Below are positions 35,732 to 42,975 of a DNA stretch of 64,000 nt, piece after piece. The position numbers and the translations under genes were made by a program. The notes beneath the pieces were generated by a model. The model made no database searches. It saw only the letters and a list, made by a program, of their open reading frames with translations, and was not told the DNA's origin. Positions within the stretch are counted from its first letter, which is position 1. Each line of letters begins with the position of its first letter. This DNA is from IDS-8 sp040902105 (GTDB taxonomy: Bacteria; Pseudomonadota; Gammaproteobacteria; Steroidobacterales; Woeseiaceae): positions 62,001 to 126,000 of the forward strand of contig JBBDXW010000071.1 in assembly GCA_040902105.1 (NCBI GenBank), read 5' to 3'.

Positions 35732-36265
35732 ATGTTTTATTCAGGCATTGCTTCAATCGTTTTTGCAGTTGCAGTTGCCGCCGGACTCGGCGCCTGCGCC
35801 TCGACGCCGAAGTACGCGCCGGCGGATGACGTCGACGGCTACGGCCACTACAGCACGCAGCTTTCGGAGAATCGCTACCGCGTCGTCTACAACGGCAGTC
35901 GCTCGACCAGCCTGAATACGACCCGCGACTATGCAATGCTGCGCGCGGCCGAGCTGACCATGCGGGAAGGTTATGACTGGTTCCGCATCGTCGACCGGGA
36001 AACGGTGAGTTTCAGCGAGCCGCAGCCGCAGAGCGGCTTCAGCTACGAACGCACTTATTACGTCGAGCGCAGCTGCGGGCTCCTGAGCTGCTCACAGTCG
36101 GTGCGGCCGTGGACGACCACGCAGCTCGACATGCGCAGCGACCGTGCACGGACGAAGCACAGCCACGTGCTGGAGATCGTAATCGGCAAGGGTGAGCTGC
36201 CGGAGGACGACAGCGACTATTACCAGGCCGATGCGGTCGCCCGGTCGCTGGTAGAGTCGATGTAG
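35732..36265 (+). CDS. Lipoprotein of the CC0125/CC1285 type
   Basis: A 177-residue lipoprotein with lipobox LGAC near residue 21 (IVFAVAVAAGLGACAS). The mature part fits the CC0125/CC1285-like pattern: YSTQLSENRYRVVYNGSRST, DYAMLRAAELTMREGYDWFR and IVDRETVSF, where the core is an (R/Y)V-x-Y-x-G strand and an 'A-x-LT-x-x-GYDWF' helix. A Cys pair sits in SCGLLSCSQ. The function of the family is unknown; many members are stress-linked. Promoter copy 4 puts it under the ECF factor, so it is the last gene of the module. It could be an outer-membrane-anchored partner of the anti-sigma factor or of the proteases. Confidence 0.82.
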   Translation: MFYSGIASIVFAVAVAAGLGACASTPKYAPADDVDGYGHYSTQLSENRYRVVYNGSRSTSLNTTRDYAMLRAAELTMREGYDWFRIVDRETVSFSEPQPQSGFSYERTYYVERSCGLLSCSQSVRPWTTTQLDMRSDRARTKHSHVLEIVIGKGELPEDDSDYYQADAVARSLVESM

Positions 36266-36447
36266 CCGTCGACCTGGGCTGGCTGTCGCAGGTTCTGCGC
36301 GCCTCGATGGAGGACGATGGCGACAGTCGCGCCATGCAGGTTGAAACCGTGCTAGAGGAACTGGCAGAAGCAGTTCAGAGGCGCTACCGGTGCAGTGCAG
36401 AGGGCAGAAAGATTCGTCGCTTGGCCGAGTCAGAGCATCGACGCTGG

Positions 36448-36494
36448 CGGAGGATTCGGTCGAGCTTCACGCGGCGAGCCGGACATGGCTCGTG
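36448..36494 (+). pseudogene. Metallophosphoesterase fragment (47-nt match to 12628-12674)
   Basis: Forty-three of 47 bases match the intact phosphoesterase gene at 12219-12962, and the encoded EDSVELHAASRTWLV parallels EDSVVLHEASRTWLV. The flanks (36266-36447 and 36495-36527) show no further similarity that I can see. It is a tiny remnant of a lost or transposed relative. Confidence 0.65.
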
Positions 36495-36527
36495 AGCCTG
36501 CTTGGGGATGGAAATCGTTTGCGCCGA

Positions 36528-37412
36528 CTACTGCTTGAGTTGCGTAATGAACGCGCGACCCGCGGGTCCCGGCGGTGCGTCCCTGCGAAAGATCGCCTTC
36601 ATCGGCATGACCATGTCGCGCGGCATGCCTTCCACGCGGATCTTGACCAGCGTTCTACTGTCGAGATCGGCTTGCACGATGTGCAAAGGCATGTGCCCCC
36701 AGCCCAAGCCCGCCCTGAGGAATGCGTGCTTGGCTCCCAGATCCGCGAGGCGCCAAGTCAGCGGCGACAGCACACCGAAGTCTCGGCCGCTGGTCAACAC
36801 GGTTCGGTCGGTGAGAACCAACTGCACCTGCTTGGCCACGGCCGAAGCCGAGACCGTGCCGCGCCTGGCTGCCAAAGGATGAGAGGGACTGACGACCGTT
36901 ACGAACGGCAGATCCAGCAGCGGTTCTGTTTGGAGCTCGTCCGGCACGGTCGGCAACGAACCGATGATGCCGATGCTGCAGTTGCGATCCAGAACCGGCT
37001 TGATGACGGCACCGAGGGCTTCCACGTAGAGACGCAAGGGTGTGTGCGGATACGTCTTGCGGCTGTGCGTCGCCGCTCTCGTCAACGCATCCATCGGGTA
37101 CATCACTTCCATCGCGACCGCGAGCTCGGGCTCGAGGCCCTCGCGCATTGCGTGCGCCCGGGCTTTGAATCCGTCGATGTTGTCGACGACTGAGCGGGCG
37201 TCGGGTAGCAGGCTGCGCCCCTCCTCCGTGAGGCGCGGATAACGCGTTGCACGGTCGAACAGCTTTATCCCCAACTGCGCCTCCAGATTGGCCAGTGTTT
37301 GGCTGACCACCGACTGCGCACGCTTAAGCTTGCGCCCCGCGGCCGAAAAGCTTCCTTCGTCCACGGCCGCGATGAAGGTCCGCAATTGATCCAACGTGAG
37401 TCCGTCGAGCAC
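36528..37412 (-). CDS. LysR-family transcriptional regulator
   Basis: A 294-residue LysR regulator from GTG 37412. The N-terminal helix-turn-helix is clear (LTLDQLRTFIAAVDEGSFSA, AGRKLKRAQSVVSQTLANLE, LGIKLFDR), followed by an effector-binding domain (PELAVAMEVMYPMDALTRAA, GLGWGHMPLHIVQADL). It diverges from the pirin/DoxX/NmrA genes with 110 bases between, the classic arrangement for a LysR gene and its target. Since two of those three targets are broken, the regulator may have lost its purpose here. The inducer is unknown. Confidence 0.9.
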   Translation of the reverse strand: MLDGLTLDQLRTFIAAVDEGSFSAAGRKLKRAQSVVSQTLANLEAQLGIKLFDRATRYPRLTEEGRSLLPDARSVVDNIDGFKARAHAMREGLEPELAVAMEVMYPMDALTRAATHSRKTYPHTPLRLYVEALGAVIKPVLDRNCSIGIIGSLPTVPDELQTEPLLDLPFVTVVSPSHPLAARRGTVSASAVAKQVQLVLTDRTVLTSGRDFGVLSPLTWRLADLGAKHAFLRAGLGWGHMPLHIVQADLDSRTLVKIRVEGMPRDMVMPMKAIFRRDAPPGPAGRAFITQLKQ

Positions 37413-37522
37413 ATCTATCGTCCTAAACGATACGTTGCATCGAAAGATATAGGCTTCTCAGATAAGATGCCAGCCCTTAGGCTATCTCCATCGAGTTTTT
37501 CCAAAGACAGGAGAGACAGCAA

Positions 37523-38252
37523 ATGAGCACGTCAACCGCCGTAGCCGCCCGCCCGCAACTTCGTCTCGACATCGGGGATCCAGTCGATGGAACCGTGAAC
37601 GTCGACGCTCGCCGAATTGCATTTCGCACGAGCGGCCGCACGCATGGCCCGATCACGCGGCTCGTGAGCCCCTCCGACCCCGACGAGTGGACTCGAATGG
37701 ATGAAAGCCGGAAACGGCGTGTGGCATGACGGCGGGGCCAGCCCCGGCGAGCCTCTGCGCGCGTTCCAGCTGTGGGTGGCGCTGCCCGCATCGGAGGAGA
37801 ACGCTCCTCCGGAAAGCCAGTACATCGCGCCCGATGCAGTGCAGCAGGACGGACGTGTCCGCGTGATCCTCGGACACTACGGTCGAGCGAAGAGCCCGAT
37901 CGATGCGCCCGCGGGGATCAATTATTTCCACATCCGCCTGAAGCACGGCCAACGGTGGCGTTACGACCCGCCCTTCGGCCACACCGTCGCCTGGTTGGCC
38001 GTCGACGAGGGCCGCCTGCTATCGACGGAGACGATTCCCGAAGGGCGCCTCGCAGTGTTCGAGGAATCCGGCGGCGCCATCGAAGTGCAAGCCGAGGGCG
38101 ACACATCGTTCGTCTTCGGATCCGCGATCAAGCATCCGCATTCGCTGGTTCTGGGCTACTACTCCGTCCACACCAGCGCCGAGGCTCTCGCAAAAGGTGA
38201 AGCCGAGATCCGCCGGGTTGGGCGGCAGCTTCGCGCCGAAGGACGGTGCTAA
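37523..38252 (+). pseudogene. Pirin-family protein with internal deletion and frameshift
   Basis: The first frame (ATG 37523, with an AGGAGAG site) reads RRIAFRTSGRTHGPITRLVS and PSDPDEW, the start of pirin. The second frame from about 37690 reads MKAGNGVWHDGGAS, LRAFQLWVALPASEENAPPE and the rest of the bicupin to 38252. The stretch between, about 60 codons with the HPH metal-binding motif of the N-terminal cupin, is missing, and the frame changes at the junction near 37680-37695. Pirins are iron-binding quercetinase-like or redox-regulatory proteins. This copy should be inactive. It heads the probable LysR-controlled operon. Confidence 0.8.
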
Positions 38253-38320
38253 GAGACCTGCCTCGAAATTCAACGTTGTGCTGCTGCACCGATCATCAAG
38301 CCATCACTAAGGAGACCTCA

Positions 38321-38782
38321 ATGAGCACTTTCTCGCCCGCCACCGTTCGCAACTTAACTGCCGGCATTTCCCTCAACCCACCCACGGAGTCATCCATGGC
38401 GACCGTCCATAAACTTTCCGAGCTCGCCGGCCGCATCTTCCTGTCGGTGCTGTTCTTGATCTCCGGACTCGGCAAGATCACCGCATACGCAGGGACCGCG
38501 GCCTACATGTCCTCGGTCGGCGTGCCCGGCGCACTGCTTCCCGTCGCTATCGCCACCGAATTCCTCGGCGCGCTTGCCATCATCATCGGATGGCAGACCC
38601 GCATCAGCGCCTTCCTACTTGCCGGCTACTCGCTGCTTACGGCGCTAATCTTCCACGCCAACTTCGCCGACCAGATCGAAATGATCATGTTCGTGAAGAA
38701 CGTCTCGATCGCCGGCGGCTTACTGTTGCTGGTGGCGAACGGCGCTGGCCCGCTGAGCCTCGATCGTCGCATCGCGAAGTAA
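38321..38782 (+). CDS. DoxX-family membrane protein
   Basis: A 153-residue protein from ATG 38321, which has a strong AAGGAGA site; an ATG at 38396 (MATVHKLSELAGR) with a weaker site would give the usual family length. Four hydrophobic helices are visible: IFLSVLFLISGLGKI, ALLPVAIATEFLGALAIIIG, ISAFLLAGYSLLTALIFHAN and IAGGLLLLVANGAG. The GLGK-like motif after the first helix is typical of DoxX. Family members are small inner-membrane proteins linked to quinone or thiol redox stress. It lies between the broken pirin and the truncated NmrA-like gene and seems intact. Confidence 0.85.
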   Translation: MSTFSPATVRNLTAGISLNPPTESSMATVHKLSELAGRIFLSVLFLISGLGKITAYAGTAAYMSSVGVPGALLPVAIATEFLGALAIIIGWQTRISAFLLAGYSLLTALIFHANFADQIEMIMFVKNVSIAGGLLLLVANGAGPLSLDRRIAK

Positions 38783-38811
38783 CGCAACCAACCCGATACA
38801 GGGAGCCACTC

Positions 38812-39111
38812 ATGGCCAAGACCATTCTCATCACCGGCGCCACCGGCATGGTGTCCACGGCCGTCATCCAGTCGCTCGAGGGCTCGAACAGCAAGCTGCG
38901 CGTCCTCGTGCGCGACGAGGCGAAGGGCGCGCCCTTCAAGGCTCAGGGCATCGAGGTGTTCGTCGGCAGTCTCGACCGTCCCCGAACGCTCGCGCCGGCG
39001 TTCGCCGGCGTTGGCGACTCACTGGCAGACCTCGCAGAAGACTATGACACCTCGACGCAAAACATCGAGGAGGCGATCCGCTGCGAACTCACTCGCCGCG
39101 AAGCGGCTTGA
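38812..39111 (+). pseudogene. NmrA-like reductase truncated and joined to a DUF433 antitoxin end
   Basis: The frame starts as an atypical short-chain reductase (MAKTILITGATGMVSTAVIQ, Rossmann GATGMVS; LRVLVRDEAKGAPF; VFVGSLDR). After FAGV it switches abruptly to GDSLADLAEDYDTSTQNIEE and AIRCELTRREAA, the end of a DUF433 antitoxin. The junction is near 39010. About 200 codons of the reductase and the start of the antitoxin are missing. Neither half should work; the product would be a 99-residue chimera. The next frame is the matching toxin, so the antitoxin part marks an old toxin-antitoxin operon joined to the redox operon by deletion. Confidence 0.72.
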
Positions 39112-39496
39112 TGACGCTGTCTTTTACCTCGATGAGTCGATTCATTCACGCTTGCTGCTCGATCGGATGCGCGAATGTGGTGCGACGGTCGAGCATGCCG
39201 GCGATGCGTTTCCCTTTGGCACGCAGGATGCAATCTGGCTGACAGCCTGCGGCGAAAGGGGGTGGATCGTCCTCACTCGGGATAAACGTATCCGGCGGCG
39301 TGTTCTGGAGCGCCAAGCCATTCGGCTCTCGGGTGCCGCAGTATTCGCGCTCACGGTCGGCGAAGCCACCGCGGCAGAGACCGCACACGTAATCACAAAA
39401 CTGCTCTCGAAGATGGTGAATATGTCCGTAAGTGCACCTTCGCTTCCCACTCCCATCGCAAGTTGCAGATCTCGGCATCGCGGCAGCCGGTGTTGA
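39111..39496 (+). pseudogene. PIN-like (DUF5615-type) toxin, frameshifted and 3'-altered
   Basis: The expected start ATG 39111 overlaps the antitoxin stop (TGATG) but is out of frame with the body by one base; one lost T in the CTTTTAC run would explain this. The body reads VFYLDESIHSRLLLDRMREC, FPFGTQDAIWLTACGERGWI, VLTRDKRIRRRVLERQAIRL, the acidic core of a PIN-like RNase toxin. After about 39423 (LLSKMVN) the similarity ends and the sequence enters an integrase remnant on the other strand. A functional toxin is unlikely. Confidence 0.68.
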
Positions 39497-39590
39497 CTGC
39501 GAACAATGCCATCTCCGCGAGATGCGCCGGCAGGCCTGAGAAAAGCTGTGATTCTCCGTCGCCGAAGCCGATTTCGAGTACGCGCTGTGG
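39435..39590 (-). pseudogene. Tyrosine recombinase (phage-type integrase) fragment
   Basis: The minus strand encodes LPAHLAEMALFAVNTGCRDA and EICNLRWEWEAKV. This is the first conserved box of tyrosine integrases, with the catalytic Arg in TGCR. The rest of the catalytic domain (H-x-x-R and the Tyr) is absent, cut off where the toxin remnant begins. It marks a former integrating element; no attachment site could be identified here. Confidence 0.7.
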
Positions 39591-39935
39591 GTGACGGCCT
39601 GTGCTCCGACACGCGCCAGTCGCGCCGGCACGCTCGCGCGACGCTCTTTGTTGTACGAACGCAACAGTCGTTGGTCTGTATCGCGGAGATGTCCCCAAGG
39701 CGTTAGCCGAAAAGGGCTGCCAGCAAATGGGGCTTTCGTTGCTTTCTCGCAAAAACCTATTCCAATTTGTCCTTGATGGTGGTTATAATCCCTTCACTCC
39801 CTTGGCGGCGGGCGATGCACTTTGTGACTGCTGCCAAGTCATCAATCACGTAATAGTCACTGTGAAAAGGGCTTCTGCCCCATCCGGACTCACACCGGAC
39901 CACAGCAAATTCCTTATTTAAGGGGGGGATTTGAC
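39591..39935. other. Intergenic stretch upstream of the second TBDR
   Basis: No recognisable gene in about 345 bases. The last 80 bases become AT-richer and presumably hold the TBDR promoter, ending with a run of seven G before ATG 39936. Confidence 0.35.
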
Positions 39936-42839
39936 ATGTCGAGAAACTTCAAACTGAGGCGGGCCGTGAAGCTTGCCTTGCTCTCTGGCGCATCCACGGT
40001 AGGTATGGGAACAATGTCCTCGGCCTTCGCACAGGAGGCTCCAACCGGCGATCAGCTCGAAGAAATCACCGTCACGGGATCGCGCATCGAGAAGGCCAAC
40101 CTGGCGAGCGCCAGCCCCGTCGTACAGTTGGATGCCGACCAGCTCGAATTCACCGGCGCCACCCGGGTCGAAGATGTTCTTGGATCCATGCCCCAGGTGT
40201 ACCTGGACCAGTCCTCGGGCCAGTCCATTGAATCCGAAGGTACCGCAACCATGCAGTTGCGCAACCTCGGCGTCAGCCGCACCCTGGTGCTGGTGAACGG
40301 CAAGCGACTGCCCATCAACTCGCCTTCATCCGATGAGTCCGGCCCGGACCTCAACTTCGTACCCATGCAGTTGGTGGAGCGCGTTGAAATCCTCACCGGC
40401 GGCGCATCCTCCACCTACGGCTCCGACGCGGTGGCCGGCGTGGTCAACTTCATCATGATGGATGACTTCGAGGGTGTGAAACTCGATTACCAGCTCGCCG
40501 GGTACCGTCACGACAACGACGGCAACCCGCAGGCCACTTCGACTCTGTCACAGGGTTTCGCTGTGCCGACCGGCACGTCCAGCGACGGTGACATCAGCGA
40601 CGTGACCCTGATCGTGGGTGGCAACATCGGCGATGGTCGCGGCAACATCACCGCCTACGCGGCCAAACGGGATATCGAGCCGGTGATCCAGGGCGACCGG
40701 GACTACAGTGTCTGCGCCAACACAGTGACCGCCACCGGTGACCTCAGCTGCGGCGGCTCGGCGACGAATGGTGCCGGCAGCTTCTATTTCTCGAACGACG
40801 GTTTCAATAACATCTATTTTGTCGACGGCGACCAGTTCGCGCCGGGCGTCGGGGAGCTGTTCAACTTCGCCGCGCCGAGTTACTACCAGCGTCCCGATGA
40901 GCGTTACACCCTCGGCGCTTTCGCGCACTACGAGATGGACGAGCATGCCGAGCTGTACTCGGAGATGATGTTCATGGATAACCGCACGGTGGCCCAGTTC
41001 GCTGCGTCCGGTATCTTTTTCAACACCCTGGACTTCAACTGCGGCAACCCGCTGTTGTCGGCCCAGCAAAAGGACACCGTCGGATGTACCGGCGCCCCCG
41101 ATGACCAGATGGTCACCACGATCTTCGGTCGACGGAACGTCGAAGGCGGCCCGCGTCGGGGCGATCTCCGGCATACCACCTTCAGGATCCTGGCCGGTCT
41201 CCGCGGGGACATCAACGATACCTGGCGTTATGACGCGTCGTACCAGTTCGCGGAAGTGGACATGCGCAACATCAATAGCAACTATGTCGACGTTGCGAGG
41301 GCTGATCAGGCGCTGGATGTCAACCCGGATGGCACCTGTATCGTAGACCCGGAGAACTGCGTGCCCTGGAACCTGTGGCAGGAGGGCGGCGTAAACGCGG
41401 ATCAGACCGGCTTTTTCGCCCAGACGTACAACGAGAACGGCCAGACCGACCAGGAGGTGTTCAGCGCCTACGTACAGGGCAGCCTGGGCGACTACGGCAT
41501 CAAGTTCCCGACCGCCGAGAACGGCATCGAGATGGTGCTCGGTCTTGAACACCGGGAGGAAAACCTGTCCTACCAACCGAGCGACAATGCGCGGGCAGGG
41601 GAGGTCGGTGGTCTCGGCGCGGCGCTGGTAGCGGTCGACGGTGGCTACAAGGTCGACGAGGTGTTTGTCGAGGCCAGTATCCCGCTGCTGGAAGGCGCGT
41701 CCTTTGCCGAAGAAGTCATCCTGGACCTGGGCTATCGCTACTCCGACTATGATCCCAGCGGCCAGACCACGGATACCTTCAAGTTCGCCGGCTCCTGGGC
41801 GTTCAACTCCGATGTGAAGCTGCGCGGCAGCTACCAGCGCGCGGTGCGTGCGGCCAACATCATCGACCAGTTCCAGCCGCAACAGGGCACCCTGTTCGCC
41901 ATGGAGGAGGACCCCTGTGAGAAGGCAAATCCCGGGGATACGACCAGTCTCGGTGGCTATACCTTCGAGGAGTGCGCCCGCAGCGGTGTTTCCCAGGCAA
42001 TCTGGGATCAGGGCGGTCCCGCCAGCTCTCCCGCGAGCCAGTACAACGCCCTGATCGGCGGCAGCGTCTTGCTGGCCCCGGAAGAGTCGGATACCTACTC
42101 CTTCGGCGTCGTCTTTACGCCCGGCTTCATCGACGGCCTGGCCGTCAGCGTGGACTGGTACGACATCGACGTGCAGGATGCGATTACCGAGATCGAGCCG
42201 GAAACCACCCTGCTGCAGTGTATCGAGACCGGCAATTTCTGCGACCTGGTCAGGCGGGGCACGAATGACAGCCTGTGGCTGGGACTGGCCAGTGCTACCA
42301 ACGGCATCTCAGCCCTGTCCCAGAACATCGGTTTCTTCCGCGTGAAGGGGATCGATGTGGAGGCGACCTACAGCTTCGATGTGGGTGACATGGGCAGCGT
42401 GGCCCTGAACAACGTGACGGGCTGGATCGATAGCTGGCAGCAGGAAGAGTTCGTCGGTGCCGGTGTCCAGCAGTGTGAAGGCGTTTACGGTGGCGCGTGC
42501 GGGCCGCCGACCGTGGAACTGCGCAACCGCTTTCAGGCCACCTGGGCGACGCCCTGGGACGTCTCGCTCAATCTCGCCTGGCGCCATATCGGGAGCGTTG
42601 ACCAGATCGGTACCAGCCTGCCCCCGACGACGCTCGATTCGCAAGACTACTTCGATTTCTCGGGAACCTGGGCTGCCACCGATTGGCTCCAGGTCCGGGC
42701 CGGTGTGAGCAACCTCTTGGACGAGGAACCGCCTTTCGTACCGCAAGGGGTAACCGCGCGGGAGAATGGCAACACGTATCCCGGCGCGTATGATGCACTG
42801 GGTCAGTACTGGTTCTTTGCTGCATCCGTGGAGTTCTGA
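39936..42839 (+). CDS. TonB-dependent outer-membrane receptor
   Basis: A 967-residue TBDR. The signal peptide (LALLSGASTVGMGTMSSAFA, then QEAP) is followed by a TonB-box-like LEEITVTGSRIEKANL, the plug (VEDVLGSMPQVYLDQ, MQLRNLGVSRTLVLVNGKRL, VERVEILTGGASSTYGSDAV) and a large barrel ending FFAASVEF with terminal Phe. The style (VTGSRI, long barrel) is that of receptors for peptides or glycans in proteobacteria lacking classical siderophore sites. A terminator at 42893 follows, then a TPR-oxygenase and a TPR-sulfotransferase on the same strand, the second example here of a TBDR beside such enzymes. Confidence 0.94.
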   Translation: MSRNFKLRRAVKLALLSGASTVGMGTMSSAFAQEAPTGDQLEEITVTGSRIEKANLASASPVVQLDADQLEFTGATRVEDVLGSMPQVYLDQSSGQSIESEGTATMQLRNLGVSRTLVLVNGKRLPINSPSSDESGPDLNFVPMQLVERVEILTGGASSTYGSDAVAGVVNFIMMDDFEGVKLDYQLAGYRHDNDGNPQATSTLSQGFAVPTGTSSDGDISDVTLIVGGNIGDGRGNITAYAAKRDIEPVIQGDRDYSVCANTVTATGDLSCGGSATNGAGSFYFSNDGFNNIYFVDGDQFAPGVGELFNFAAPSYYQRPDERYTLGAFAHYEMDEHAELYSEMMFMDNRTVAQFAASGIFFNTLDFNCGNPLLSAQQKDTVGCTGAPDDQMVTTIFGRRNVEGGPRRGDLRHTTFRILAGLRGDINDTWRYDASYQFAEVDMRNINSNYVDVARADQALDVNPDGTCIVDPENCVPWNLWQEGGVNADQTGFFAQTYNENGQTDQEVFSAYVQGSLGDYGIKFPTAENGIEMVLGLEHREENLSYQPSDNARAGEVGGLGAALVAVDGGYKVDEVFVEASIPLLEGASFAEEVILDLGYRYSDYDPSGQTTDTFKFAGSWAFNSDVKLRGSYQRAVRAANIIDQFQPQQGTLFAMEEDPCEKANPGDTTSLGGYTFEECARSGVSQAIWDQGGPASSPASQYNALIGGSVLLAPEESDTYSFGVVFTPGFIDGLAVSVDWYDIDVQDAITEIEPETTLLQCIETGNFCDLVRRGTNDSLWLGLASATNGISALSQNIGFFRVKGIDVEATYSFDVGDMGSVALNNVTGWIDSWQQEEFVGAGVQQCEGVYGGACGPPTVELRNRFQATWATPWDVSLNLAWRHIGSVDQIGTSLPPTTLDSQDYFDFSGTWAATDWLQVRAGVSNLLDEEPPFVPQGVTARENGNTYPGAYDALGQYWFFAASVEF

Positions 42840-42892
42840 TCCTGCGACGACAGGGCGGCCGCTTGCAGTGGCCTCCCTGTTATCTTCTACTG

Positions 42893-42920
42893 AAGGCCGG
42901 CGCAAGCCGGCCTTTTCCTT
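42893..42920 (+). terminator. Rho-independent terminator
   Basis: Stem AAGGCCGGC / GCCGGCCTT (42893-42901 and 42906-42914) with GCAA loop, then TTTTCCTT. It lies 53 bases after the TBDR stop and separates it from the next operon. Confidence 0.85.
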
Positions 42921-42975
42921 GAGGGGCATTGCACTCGGCACCCTTGCGTGTGGTAACCGAGGATGACGCGACGGC

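Noticed and set aside
36266..36447. Open plus-strand frame (EDDGDSRAMQVETVLEELAE...) before the phosphoesterase fragment
   Set aside because: No recognisable domain; it may be debris, but I could not support a gene.
40548..41882. 444-codon minus-strand frame inside the second TBDR
   Set aside because: Antisense shadow of the receptor gene, without its own start site or domain.
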